Made by a program: the position numbers and the translations under genes
Assembly (NCBI GenBank): GCA_943354045.1
Contig: CALRBF010000002.1
Span: 75,403-139,402, forward strand
Length of the DNA stretch: 64,000 nt
Source of the DNA: Parcubacteria group bacterium
GTDB taxonomy: Bacteria; Patescibacteria; Paceibacteria; SW-4-49-11
Direction: 5' to 3'
The notes under the pieces: generated by a model
What the model saw: only the letters and a program-made list of their open reading frames with translations
What the model was told of the DNA's origin: nothing
The model's database searches: none
In this document: one piece after another, positions 8,519-16,625 of the stretch
How positions within the stretch are numbered: position 1 is the first letter of the stretch
How the letters are laid out: each line of letters begins with the position of its first letter

Positions 8519-9280
8519 ATGTCTTTAGCAAGTGTTATCATTTCTGCTCTGATCATTTTCATCGTCCTCATGGCATTTTCTTTCTCAAAGAATCTACCAG
8601 CGAATATCAGAAATTCATCAGGTGGAGCTTCCACCCCTCCAAGCCCTTCTTCGGCACCATCCTCCTCCCCTGCTCCGGCAAGTGGTGGGAGTGGATGGCA
8701 TATCCCAAGTTGGCTAGGACCTCTATTCTTGACCATAGCTGGACTATGGTTGATTCTAAAAGTCTTAGCCTTCAAGGGTGCTCCTGACAATTTGGAAGCG
8801 GTTCTTGCTGTTATCATAGCATTAGCTGGAGCAATTCTGCTCAAAGATGGGAAGAGATTTGCTGGATTCTTTCTTTCAGGCCTCATTATTGTACTGGTAC
8901 TATTCCCAGGGATAATGACCTGGCTTCAAGGAGTTCGCCAATCTCAGATTAACCCCCCAGGGGAAATGGCTCCCATCGTTATCAATCGCGATGGTGAGTA
9001 CGATCTCCCAGCACGCCCCCTCAAGGTATGCTTTACACGAACCGGAGATACAGCTAATCTCCTGGTGAATAAGGTTGATATCGCAGGAGTTATCTATGAG
9101 CAAAGTGAAGAAGGTTGTAAAGATATTTCAGCAAAAGGGAAAGTATTTATATCCCTTTTATCAGGAAAACCCTACTCGGAACAAGTTAAGTCTCAGATTG
9201 GGATGACGGATGTGGATAATAATTATGAGTATTACAAAAAAATAGGTTTTGGAGACTATCCCATAATAAAAGCTCGTTGA
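8519..9280 (+). CDS. Multi-pass membrane protein with C-terminal outside domain, unknown
   Basis: Not recognised. About 253 residues from the chosen start. One N-terminal helix is followed by a Ser/Pro/Ala-rich linker, three further hydrophobic segments (about residues 60-130) and a soluble domain of about 110 residues with two cysteines (VCFTRTG and EGCKDIS) that could pair outside the cell. I prefer the ATG at 8519 because GGAG sits 6 nt before it and the promoter lies at the normal distance; ATGs at 8483 and 8489 are possible. A terminator follows, so it stands alone. Confidence 0.6.
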   Translation: MSLASVIISALIIFIVLMAFSFSKNLPANIRNSSGGASTPPSPSSAPSSSPAPASGGSGWHIPSWLGPLFLTIAGLWLILKVLAFKGAPDNLEAVLAVIIALAGAILLKDGKRFAGFFLSGLIIVLVLFPGIMTWLQGVRQSQINPPGEMAPIVINRDGEYDLPARPLKVCFTRTGDTANLLVNKVDIAGVIYEQSEEGCKDISAKGKVFISLLSGKPYSEQVKSQIGMTDVDNNYEYYKKIGFGDYPIIKAR

Positions 9281-9294
9281 GCTTTTACATACAG

Positions 9295-9324
9295 ACACCC
9301 TTTACGTGAGTATTGGGTGTTTTT
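9295..9324 (+). terminator. Rho-independent terminator
   Basis: ACACCC (9295-9300) pairs with GGGTGT (9315-9320) around a 14-nt loop, followed by a T-run. It ends the plus-strand gene that stops at 9280. Confidence 0.7.
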
Positions 9325-9340
9325 CTTTATTATTAATATT

Positions 9341-10096
9341 TTATACTAAGGCTGAGATAATATATTGGGTTATTAGGAAAGCCCCCATAATTATCATAAG
9401 TCCCACAACTGCATTCCTAATTCCATCCAAGGCCTGACCTACTTCTCCTGGATTAGAACTTGTCATATATTTAAATCCTGACATAACTAGAATAGCCACA
9501 GTAATAGTTCCTAATATTCCTAACAGAGCATTAATAATACCCGCTATAAGGTCTGGGATACTATTGAACTTAATAGGATTAGTGAATCCTACACTTTGTG
9601 GAGCTGATGCATCAGATGTGTTACCCCCGGAACCATTTGGAACTGTAGCAGAACCATCAGGAGCTCCTCCTCCATTTGGAACTGTAGTAGATCCATCGGG
9701 TGCTGTAGCTACTCCAGGATTTCCTGGTGGTTTTTTACTAATGTCACATCTCATAGGGTTACCTGTACTACCCACACTACAAGTTCCTAATTGTCCTCCT
9801 GACTTACAGGCATCTCCTGATTTATAACAATCCTCCCAACCATTTGCGGTAGTATTACAGTACAGGGTATCACCCCCTGTAGCTCCTCTTCTATCACAAA
9901 ACCCATTTGCAGTAGATGTTTGTACAGGCCCCCCTGGTGCTGTAGGGGTTTTTGACTGATAAGTACAGGTAGCTCCATTTGATTTACCAGAACAAGCCGT
10001 ATTTTGTGCCGCTGTATTATCTACGGTCTGAGCAAAGCTATTCTGAGGGATAATTATTCCTATACCTAATAAAAGTGAAAAGATAATATATTTCAT
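9341..10096 (-). CDS. Secreted Cys-rich protein with C-terminal T4SS-pilin-like helices
   Basis: 251 residues. A signal peptide (1-22, ending FAQ) is followed by a Cys-rich ectodomain with about ten cysteines (about 34-125), a Pro/Gly/Ser linker with two near-identical APDGSTTVPNG/APDGSATVPNG units, and a C-terminal two-helix hairpin (about 178-250). The hairpin carries MSGFKYMTSSNPGE and IRNAVVGLMIIMGAFLI, the pattern of VirB2/TrbC-like T4SS pilins found in CPR bacteria. It follows the 10098 gene by one base and shares its promoter. Role inferred: envelope-exposed structural subunit; no function is proven. Confidence 0.6.
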   Translation of the reverse strand: MKYIIFSLLLGIGIIIPQNSFAQTVDNTAAQNTACSGKSNGATCTYQSKTPTAPGGPVQTSTANGFCDRRGATGGDTLYCNTTANGWEDCYKSGDACKSGGQLGTCSVGSTGNPMRCDISKKPPGNPGVATAPDGSTTVPNGGGAPDGSATVPNGSGGNTSDASAPQSVGFTNPIKFNSIPDLIAGIINALLGILGTITVAILVMSGFKYMTSSNPGEVGQALDGIRNAVVGLMIIMGAFLITQYIISALV

Positions 10097-10097
10097 A

Positions 10098-10511
10098 CTA
10101 ATTTACATTTAATGGGATATTAATACTAGCGGTTTCATCTGGAGGGAATACAAATCCTAATACGGCATTGGATGCGACAAAGGCAAAGAATATAATAAGT
10201 AGACCTATGATTGCATTTACCATTCTTTTTTGAGCTGATTCAGCCTGCTTCTCATCTCCTCCTGCGGTTGCATATTCAAATCCTGCATATAGGAATATAA
10301 TAAATATCACAATTCCAATAAATCCTAATATCCACCTGATAATAATCGATACTGTCTCTATGAGGCTTGGTCCCTCAGCTATTCCAGTATTAATTGGGAT
10401 TGTCCCAGGATCAGGGAGAGTAGCATCAGGGGCTCTCTGAGCTAAGGAAATATTAGAGCCCAATAAAAATCCTCCCATTAATAAAGCTATTATAATCAAT
10501 AAGACTCTCAT
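10098..10511 (-). CDS. T4SS-pilin-like small membrane protein (A)
   Basis: 137 residues: a signal peptide (cleavage after SLA, about 24), a short outside segment and two membrane helices (about 57-80 and 105-128). The loop between them reads AGFEYATAGGDEKQAE and the second helix begins RMVNAIIGLL, a signature of the VirB2/TrbC-like T4SS pilin family. It is closely similar to the 10656 gene, also at DNA level, so the two look like tandem duplicates. It has its own promoter and is followed after one base by the 9341 gene. Confidence 0.7.
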   Translation of the reverse strand: MRVLLIIIALLMGGFLLGSNISLAQRAPDATLPDPGTIPINTGIAEGPSLIETVSIIIRWILGFIGIVIFIIFLYAGFEYATAGGDEKQAESAQKRMVNAIIGLLIIFFAFVASNAVLGFVFPPDETASINIPLNVN

Positions 10512-10538
10512 ATCTATTTTACTATTCTATATATTACA

Positions 10539-10567
10539 AGTATATCAAGTATTCTATTATCTGACAA
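10539..10567 (-). promoter_or_regulatory. Promoter of the 10511-9341 pilin-like pair
   Basis: Minus-strand TTGTCA (10567-10562), 17-nt spacer, TATACT (10544-10539) within TGATATACT. The ATG follows 27 nt after the -10. It lies just past a terminator, so the locus is split into separate transcripts here. Confidence 0.7.
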
Positions 10568-10598
10568 GAATACTATATTATTTGAATATGTATTCTCT

Positions 10599-10635
10599 AA
10601 ACAATAAAAAGGGATATAATCCCTTTTTATTGTTT
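10599..10635. terminator. Perfect 15-bp hairpin terminator between pilin-like genes
   Basis: AAACAATAAAAAGGG (10599-10613) pairs without mismatch with CCCTTTTTATTGTTT (10621-10635) around a 7-nt loop. The A-run and T-run arms allow action in either direction. It lies 20 nt past the stop of the 10656 gene. Confidence 0.85.
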
Positions 10636-10655
10636 CATAGTATCTATCAATTTGA

Positions 10656-11039
10656 TTAATTTCCTGGGAATACGAATGACAATATTGCATTTGAAGCTAC
10701 AAAGGCAAAGAATATAATAATAAGTCCAATTACAGCGTTAATCATTCGAGACTGTGCAGTTTTTGCTTTTCCTTCATCTCCACCAGCTGTTGCATATTCA
10801 AATCCTGCAAATAAGAAAATAATGAATATTACGATTCCGATAAATCCTAATGCCCATTGAATAACTACTTGTACTGTAGCCACAAGGTCAGTAGATTGAT
10901 AAGTACCAGCTACTTGAGGTATTTCACCTATAACTCTAGTATCTTTTACGGGAGTTGCAGCTCCAGCTAAAGTAGGTGCTAATAATAATACTGGTAATAA
11001 TACTCTTGTTACTATTGATTTTATCTTGGAGGTATTCAT
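10656..11039 (-). CDS. T4SS-pilin-like small membrane protein (B)
   Basis: About 127 residues from the ATG at 11039, which begins MNTSKIKSIVTRVLLPVLLL, a signal peptide ending AGAA. An in-frame start 17 codons upstream would spoil the signal peptide and is rejected. Two helices flank AGFEYATAGGDEGKAK, and the second helix carries RMINAVIGLIIIFFAF. It is nearly identical in the helices to protein A. A perfect terminator follows; a weak promoter lies upstream. Confidence 0.7.
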   Translation of the reverse strand: MNTSKIKSIVTRVLLPVLLLAPTLAGAATPVKDTRVIGEIPQVAGTYQSTDLVATVQVVIQWALGFIGIVIFIIFLFAGFEYATAGGDEGKAKTAQSRMINAVIGLIIIFFAFVASNAILSFVFPGN

Positions 11040-11080
11040 AAGAATATCTATAATTATTAAATAATATGTCCTATAAGTAC

Positions 11081-11109
11081 ATATTATCATATAATATATA
11101 CTTATGCAA
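11081..11109 (-). promoter_or_regulatory. Possible promoter of pilin-like gene B
   Basis: Minus-strand TTGCAT (11109-11104), 17-nt spacer, TAATAT (11086-11081), 41 nt before the ATG at 11039. A perfect DnaA-box 9-mer (11120-11128) lies just upstream, which may be coincidental. Confidence 0.3.
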
Positions 11110-11138
11110 GTAATAGCATTGTGGATAAGTATATTATA

Positions 11139-11477
11139 TTATAAGCCAAAGACAAATCCCAAGACTGCATTAGATACCACAAAGGCCAATCCTACGATAA
11201 AAACCCCTATTACTGCTGCTGTAATTCTACTTATAGCTTCTTCGGTTTTTTTAGGATCTCCTCCTGCTGTTGCATATTGAAATCCTGAAAAGAGTATGAG
11301 AATAAATAATATTACCCCTATTAACCCTAGGCTCCATCTTACAATAGTAGATACAAAGGTAAATATATCCCCTTGTTCTGTCACCCCAGTACCAGTAGGA
11401 ATACCTAAAACGGGTGGCACAGATTCCTGAGCTTTTGCTGTTGCTATGATAAAATTAGCTATAAGTTTTTCTAACAT
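11139..11477 (-). CDS. T4SS-pilin-like small membrane protein (C)
   Basis: 112 residues from the ATG at 11477, chosen because it avoids overlap with the preceding gene and starts MLEKLIANFIIATAKAQ. There is a short outside segment, then two helices around SGFQYATAGGDPKKTE and RITAAVIGVFIVGLAFV. It belongs to the same family as proteins A and B but is more distant. It follows the 11488 gene by 10 nt and probably ends the long transcript that starts near 16590. Confidence 0.65.
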   Translation of the reverse strand: MLEKLIANFIIATAKAQESVPPVLGIPTGTGVTEQGDIFTFVSTIVRWSLGLIGVILFILILFSGFQYATAGGDPKKTEEAISRITAAVIGVFIVGLAFVVSNAVLGFVFGL

Positions 11478-11487
11478 ATATACGATA

Positions 11488-12135
11488 TTAAGACCCTGCT
11501 GCGAGCAAACCACTTGTGACAAAATTAGTGATAAGGAATGCGCCCATGATAATAAGTAATCCAATCACGGCATTGGTAATAGCTCCTGTAGCAGCGGCTG
11601 TTTGACTAGCATTTCCAGAGGATATCATATAGAGATACCCTTGTAAAACTATGATTATAAAAAATACTGTTCCTAAAATTCCTAGTATCCAGCGTATAAT
11701 ATTAGCCACATATCCAATAAGTGTTCCCCCCGTATTAAGTCCTGATCCAGCATTTTTGAATTGATTCAAACCCTGGGATAGTCCAGTTGATCCACCACTT
11801 GTAGATGTTTCAGTTGGAGAATTTGGTTTCGTTGGGGTTTGTTTAGTATCTGTTGCAGGCTGTAATGTATTGGCTTTAGGTGCACATACAATTTCTGTTG
11901 CTTGATTCTGAATACATGCTTGTCCAGAACCACACTTAATAGAAGCATCTCCTGTACAAATACCCTTACTATCTGCTTGATTTGTTAAACATTTTGTAGC
12001 ACCATCTACTGTTACACATACTTTTCCCGAGGTACAATCTAGTCCAGATCCACAGGCTGCTAAAGCATTATAGGTATTCCCCATAAATCCTATTACAAAC
12101 AGAATTACTAAACTTGTTGATAAAATACATTTCAT
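11488..12135 (-). CDS. Secreted Cys-rich protein with C-terminal T4SS-pilin-like helices (D)
   Basis: 215 residues. A signal peptide (1-26, ending NALA) is followed by a Cys-rich domain with eight cysteines in GxxCxxGxxC-type spacing (about 28-90), a Thr/Pro/Ser linker, and two C-terminal helices (about 143-212). The helices surround LQGYLYMISSGNAS and end with ITNAVIGLLIIMGAFLITN. The cysteine repeats resemble disulfide-knotted extracellular modules. It is cotranscribed with the 12166 gene (30-nt gap). Confidence 0.6.
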   Translation of the reverse strand: MKCILSTSLVILFVIGFMGNTYNALAACGSGLDCTSGKVCVTVDGATKCLTNQADSKGICTGDASIKCGSGQACIQNQATEIVCAPKANTLQPATDTKQTPTKPNSPTETSTSGGSTGLSQGLNQFKNAGSGLNTGGTLIGYVANIIRWILGILGTVFFIIIVLQGYLYMISSGNASQTAAATGAITNAVIGLLIIMGAFLITNFVTSGLLAAGS

Positions 12136-12165
12136 AATATCTATATTTAATTATTTTTAATTATA

Positions 12166-13272
12166 TCATCTTTTTCTTAATTTCCAAATAAATAATCCTA
12201 GTCCCCCAGCAAGAAATAGTATTCCTCCTATCAAAATAGCTATATTTCCGAATGTTTTAGATTTTGCTGGCTGTGTAGTTGTATTCGTATCAGGGGTAGG
12301 AGTATTGGTGGAGAGTAACACTGTTCCCTGCTCTTTTTTTGATAAATTATAAGTGGAGATTTGATTATTTTGATTAATCAATAGTTCATTTCCAGATTGT
12401 CCAATCGAATATATATCAGTAACTATTGGATTTAATGATATATTTGATTGCTCCTGCCCTTGCAAATTATATTGTATCAAATTACCATTTGTAGTTAATA
12501 CAGCTATCGTATCATTATTCAGTAATACAGCTTTCCTGTTACTCATATTAATACTACTTCCTACTTGATTACTACTCCAATCGAAAACTTTTATCTGACT
12601 ATTATTATATTCCAAAAAATAATTTAATTTTGGACTGGTTGAAATTTGATAATTACTACTTTTTTGGTATACAAAGTTTTTCTTATTACCAACAAGATAC
12701 CCATCAACTAATGGGATTATTTGATGGTCTTCATTTGCTATAATTTGTTTATTAATATCCACATTAGATGGTATATTAGAGTATAGAATATTAAATTTAG
12801 ACAGATCATTGGTGGGAGCAACTGTGATATCTTTATTATTAAATACATATATAATTTCATTATCAGAATACCAGCCAACTAAATTAGTTTTATCATTTAG
12901 TTGTATTTTATTTTTTGTATTAAAATCATATACCCACCATTGATTATCGGGAGATTTTCTTGAACTATCAAAAAATGGTGCTTGATATTTTGGAAATGAT
13001 ATATTGGGAGGATAAAGTAACATTTTAGATTGTTCAGGAGAAATTGATACTAAGTTAGTAGCAGAAGGTATTAAATCAAATATCTCTGACTTATCACCAG
13101 TAATAACATTTTGTTTCACAATAGCCCCTGCATATTGATCAAAATATAAAATTTCATTATTTACAGCAAAACTTGGATATAGGAAACTTGAGTATATACT
13201 GGTATCCGCATATACTGGAGAAATAGAATAGAAAGATGCTATTAGTAAAAATAGACTTAAGATTTTATTCAT
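12166..13272 (-). CDS. Surface protein, probable beta-propeller with C-terminal anchor
   Basis: 368 residues from the ATG at 13272, which begins a signal peptide (MNKILSLFLLIASFYSIS, ending VYA). A longer in-frame start would overlap the upstream gene by about 90 nt and bury the signal. The body is made of short beta-rich repeats of a WD40/TolB-like look (WWVYDFNTKNKIQL, SNQVGSSINMS, NDTIAVLTTNGNLIQYNLQG). A Thr/Pro linker, one membrane helix (about 342-362) and a basic tail follow, so the propeller would face outside. Fold by pattern only. The upstream gene stops 4 nt before it. Confidence 0.5.
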   Translation of the reverse strand: MNKILSLFLLIASFYSISPVYADTSIYSSFLYPSFAVNNEILYFDQYAGAIVKQNVITGDKSEIFDLIPSATNLVSISPEQSKMLLYPPNISFPKYQAPFFDSSRKSPDNQWWVYDFNTKNKIQLNDKTNLVGWYSDNEIIYVFNNKDITVAPTNDLSKFNILYSNIPSNVDINKQIIANEDHQIIPLVDGYLVGNKKNFVYQKSSNYQISTSPKLNYFLEYNNSQIKVFDWSSNQVGSSINMSNRKAVLLNNDTIAVLTTNGNLIQYNLQGQEQSNISLNPIVTDIYSIGQSGNELLINQNNQISTYNLSKKEQGTVLLSTNTPTPDTNTTTQPAKSKTFGNIAILIGGILFLAGGLGLFIWKLRKR

Positions 13273-13276
13273 ATTG

Positions 13277-14680
13277 TTATTTACATGTTTTAAATTTTTG
13301 ATAGTTACTCCACACTCCATCACAATAATTTCCTCCACAAGCTGATGAACCTGAACATGCCCCACAATAATCTCCTGCTACACAATCAGAACAAGCTCTG
13401 GACGAAAAATCTGAATATCCATTACATTGACTAGAACATTTATTATATCGTTTTAAATGTTTCCCCATACATACAAGGGCATCTCTTCGATTTGTTCTAC
13501 TTCCACTACATCCCAGCTCATTCCAGCTCGTTTGTAAAAATTGACCTGCTCCAGCTGCTCCAGATCCATTTTCATTTGGACAAGCATTAGGATTATTAAA
13601 TGCTGCAGGACATTCTCTTTGCATAATTCCAGCTAATAGTTCAGAAGGAACACCAGTCTGTAAACTAGCATTATTTAGATCAGCCTTAACCGAATCATTT
13701 AAACTTGCACAACTTATAGTTGAGGAGTTACTCCCTCCATTACCGAGCACACCTGATCCACCTCCATTTCCCCCATTATCATTAAAAGTGCTTGCAGTGT
13801 CACATTTTACCTCGAATACTTTACCGGGTTGAAAAGTAAGTACCGCTGAGAAATTTTGTTCTTGGAAGCCAAGTCCTACTAATAAGAAACTGAATAGGAG
13901 AAAACTTGCCATTACGAGCAATAATCCAATCACTGCATTGGTAATAATGCCATACCCCGTACTCACTCCCCCGGGATTACCAGCTGAAGTAAGTATATAT
14001 ACTCCACCAATTACAATACTTAATACTGCTAGTGAAGCTAGTAGGCCCAAAGCAAAATTAAAGATGTCTCGAATTAAGATAAATATATCACAAATAGTAC
14101 AATCTCTACTGGTACCACATTTAACAAGTCCTGTTTCTGAATTGGTTGAGCTTCCGTTAGTTGTTCCAGCACCAGCATCACCTTCTCCAGGAATATTAGA
14201 ACCAGTTGCACCCCCAGAGGTCCCAGCTTGGCTGCCTCCACCAGCATTAGATCCAGATGGTGAATTAGTGGTACCACCAATAGTTGCATTTTCTTTTATA
14301 CATTTAAAATCACTACATTTAAGACCTGCTACACATTCATTTCCATTCCCAGAACAAGATTGCCCCTCTGTTTTATTGCCTCTTGGACTGGAACAAACCT
14401 GATTAATACAGGCTAATCCATTTTGACAAGTATCACCTGAGCAGGATGATCCTAAGCTAGTACGACAAGTTAATCCTAAACCTGGATTATTTTTATCTTT
14501 CACTTGGCATTTTCCATTTAAACGAGAAATCCCATTTTGAAATGTACAATTTTGCTCTAATGCTGTTGCCCCAGCACTACAGGATCCATCAGCTGTCTGA
14601 GCATAAGTAGATTTAATACTAAAAAATGAAGCTATTAGGAAGATTATACTAAAGACTATACCAAACTTTATATATTTCAT
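13277..14680 (-). CDS. Cys-rich T4SS-pilin-like protein fused to a lytic transglycosylase domain
   Basis: 467 residues. In order: signal peptide (1-27, ending TYA); Cys-rich modules with GxxCxxGLxCxxxxC spacing (about 33-132); a Gly/Ser/Ala linker; a two-helix T4SS-pilin-like hairpin (about 194-270, with GGVYILTSAGNPGG and ITNAVIGLLLVM); another Gly/Ser linker; and a C-terminal SLT/VirB1-like domain from about 335. That domain shows PSELLAGIMQRE with candidate catalytic Glu356, then GAAGAGQFLQTSWNELG. It ends in a second Cys-rich stretch. It likely cuts peptidoglycan to let an appendage through. It overlaps the upstream solute-binding gene by ATGA. Confidence 0.65.
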   Translation of the reverse strand: MKYIKFGIVFSIIFLIASFFSIKSTYAQTADGSCSAGATALEQNCTFQNGISRLNGKCQVKDKNNPGLGLTCRTSLGSSCSGDTCQNGLACINQVCSSPRGNKTEGQSCSGNGNECVAGLKCSDFKCIKENATIGGTTNSPSGSNAGGGSQAGTSGGATGSNIPGEGDAGAGTTNGSSTNSETGLVKCGTSRDCTICDIFILIRDIFNFALGLLASLAVLSIVIGGVYILTSAGNPGGVSTGYGIITNAVIGLLLVMASFLLFSFLLVGLGFQEQNFSAVLTFQPGKVFEVKCDTASTFNDNGGNGGGSGVLGNGGSNSSTISCASLNDSVKADLNNASLQTGVPSELLAGIMQRECPAAFNNPNACPNENGSGAAGAGQFLQTSWNELGCSGSRTNRRDALVCMGKHLKRYNKCSSQCNGYSDFSSRACSDCVAGDYCGACSGSSACGGNYCDGVWSNYQKFKTCK

Positions 14681-16023
14681 TTTTTTACATTATCAGCTAA
14701 TGTTTGTATTTCTGATTCAGCCTGAGTGATAGCCTTACTATAGTCCAGTAGTCCTGAATTAACTGCATTAATAGCCTCAATAAATATTTTATCTACTGAA
14801 TTATTATCTGGTTGTCTCCAAGTTTTGGCTTGTAAAATTTGTTTTACAAATACGCCATAATCACTATCTTGAGATTGAGTTTCTACCAAATCTCTTCTAG
14901 CTGTTGGGCGCTTGGTTTTCAAGAAATACTCTTGAGCATTTTCTTTTTCAGTAGCTGATTTGAGGAATGCAAAAGATTCTTTAGGATATTTGGATTGACC
15001 GCTGACTCCATATCCCCAATAATTTGCATAGTTAGCAAGTCCAGAATCTAGTGATACTTGAGGAAGAGGTGCTACCGCAAAATTAAGTCTTGGAGCTTTT
15101 GCTTTAATTGCTTCTATTTGATAAGAATATCCAAATATCATAGCTACTTCCCTCTCATAAAAAGCATCTATTGAATTATTGAGAGTTGAATTCCATGTAT
15201 ATACTGATTTTCGAGGATTAGCAAAATCAGTATAATAGGTTAAAGCTAATGTTCCTGGAGAGATATTTTGTCCATTGATATTTTTTCCTTGTGAGAATGT
15301 AATTCTACTAGAATCTTTTGGATCAGTAAATTGAGCACCTGTTTGTAACATTAATGACATTAATATATCAGGGGAACGATTTATATTATCCCCAGTACCA
15401 AGTGCAACCCCTGCCTGTTTAATATTACCAAATTGATCAATTTTAGTTAATTCTGGGACAATTTTTTGTAATTCTTCCCAAGTTGCTGGTGGATTTGCAA
15501 TTCCGGCATCATTAAATGCATCTTTATTATATAATAATGCTAAGGTATCGGTATATAGGGGAAATCCATATATTTTACCCCCGTCAATAAAGTCTTGATT
15601 GACCACATCTACAAAACGATCTTGATAATCTTTAAGCGTCATAATTTCTTCTGGCATTGAAGCTAATTTATTCTTATGCTTCCCGAGCCAAGTATGTTCT
15701 ATTGCAAATATATCTGGTCCTCGTCCCTCAGCTAAAGCATTCACTAATTCTGTTTCATAATCTTGTGGCTTGAATTTACGATATTCTATACTTACATTAG
15801 GATATGTTTTACGAAAATCACTTCCTAATTTTGTCATTGTCTCACTTTCATCCCATACGCCCCATACTACCAGATTAGCTTTTTGTACTTGTTTTCTACC
15901 TCCAGCTTGGAACCCAAGAGCATTCCCTAACATCAAAATAACAATGGCCAATATAGCCACTCCAGCAATAATAATTAATTTACGATTTTTGGTAAATGAA
16001 TCAAGAGAATTATTCCCTGCCAT
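14677..16023 (-). CDS. Membrane-anchored family 1 solute-binding protein, orphan
   Basis: 448 residues. A single N-terminal helix (about 15-36) without a lipobox Cys anchors a two-lobe periplasmic-binding fold. NLVVWGVWDESETM, GRGPDIFAIEHTWLGKH, KIYGFPLYTDTLALLYNKDAF and NPPATWEELQKIVPELT are typical of sugar-binding SBP_bac_1 proteins. No ABC permease or ATPase is nearby. It is translationally coupled to the pilin/transglycosylase gene (4-base overlap) and follows the methyltransferase by 2 nt, so it may act as an adhesin or sensor in that locus and not in uptake. Role is inference; fold is secure. Confidence 0.8.
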   Translation of the reverse strand: MAGNNSLDSFTKNRKLIIIAGVAILAIVILMLGNALGFQAGGRKQVQKANLVVWGVWDESETMTKLGSDFRKTYPNVSIEYRKFKPQDYETELVNALAEGRGPDIFAIEHTWLGKHKNKLASMPEEIMTLKDYQDRFVDVVNQDFIDGGKIYGFPLYTDTLALLYNKDAFNDAGIANPPATWEELQKIVPELTKIDQFGNIKQAGVALGTGDNINRSPDILMSLMLQTGAQFTDPKDSSRITFSQGKNINGQNISPGTLALTYYTDFANPRKSVYTWNSTLNNSIDAFYEREVAMIFGYSYQIEAIKAKAPRLNFAVAPLPQVSLDSGLANYANYWGYGVSGQSKYPKESFAFLKSATEKENAQEYFLKTKRPTARRDLVETQSQDSDYGVFVKQILQAKTWRQPDNNSVDKIFIEAINAVNSGLLDYSKAITQAESEIQTLADNVKK

Positions 16024-16025
16024 AT

Positions 16026-16568
16026 TTATGATTTTTTAAATATATACCCATAATGATATTTACCTGCATCAATTTTATGATCAATTTCAAAACCATTATT
16101 TTGTATCAGAGAAACTAATTCTCTCTCTGGAATTCTTGATGATTTGAGAGGTCCTATTGGGCTTGCTATATCCCATTCTATTATGACCAATTTCCCTTTT
16201 TCTTTTAATATTTTATAAGCTTCTTTGAGCAAATGTTTTTTATCATTTACTTGAAAAAGGATATTATGTATCATAACTCTATCTACTGATTCTTTTGGTA
16301 AAGTAGAACCACTATCAGTCTCGAGATTAGTCAAAATCAATTCAATATTGGTAATACCTTGAATTTTGTATTTACTTCTGAGAGACTGATGTGCTGATTC
16401 CATTACATCAATTGCAAATACTTTCCCTGTTGGCTGAATATATTGAGCAATAGCAATAGAAAAGTCTCCAGCCCCCGATCCAAAATCAGCAATTTTCATT
16501 CCAATTTCTAAGTCAAATTGCTTTACTATTTCACGCGGTGATAGAAATCGAGTAGTGGTTTCTAACAT
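16026..16568 (-). CDS. Class I SAM-dependent methyltransferase
   Basis: 180 residues, a compact Rossmann methyltransferase of the UbiE/Methyltransf_11 type. Motif I is DFGSGAGDFS (about 34-43), motif II begins VFAIDVM, motif IV region is VDRVMIHNILFQV, and post-I KEKGKLVIIEWD follows. The substrate is not evident. It is the first gene of the transcript that carries the solute-binding and pilin-like proteins, starting from a good promoter. Confidence 0.75.
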   Translation of the reverse strand: MLETTTRFLSPREIVKQFDLEIGMKIADFGSGAGDFSIAIAQYIQPTGKVFAIDVMESAHQSLRSKYKIQGITNIELILTNLETDSGSTLPKESVDRVMIHNILFQVNDKKHLLKEAYKILKEKGKLVIIEWDIASPIGPLKSSRIPERELVSLIQNNGFEIDHKIDAGKYHYGYIFKKS

Positions 16569-16596
16569 AATGAGATTTTATTTTATACCTATATCA

Positions 16597-16625
16597 AGTA
16601 TATAGGTATTCCTTTAAATCGTCAA
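16597..16625 (-). promoter_or_regulatory. Promoter of the 16568-11139 envelope operon
   Basis: Minus-strand TTGACG (16625-16620), 17-nt spacer, TATACT (16602-16597), 28 nt before the ATG of the methyltransferase. The same layout drives the second pilin-like unit at 10539-10567. Confidence 0.75.

Noticed and set aside
8519..9280. UGA recoded to Gly as in Gracilibacteria
   Set aside because: This gene ends in TGA just before a terminator, and conserved genes such as fusA, gyrA and lon are full length without in-frame TGA.
11120..11128. Perfect DnaA box between pilin-like genes
   Set aside because: Single copy with no second box, repeats or AT-rich block nearby; most likely chance in AT-rich DNA.
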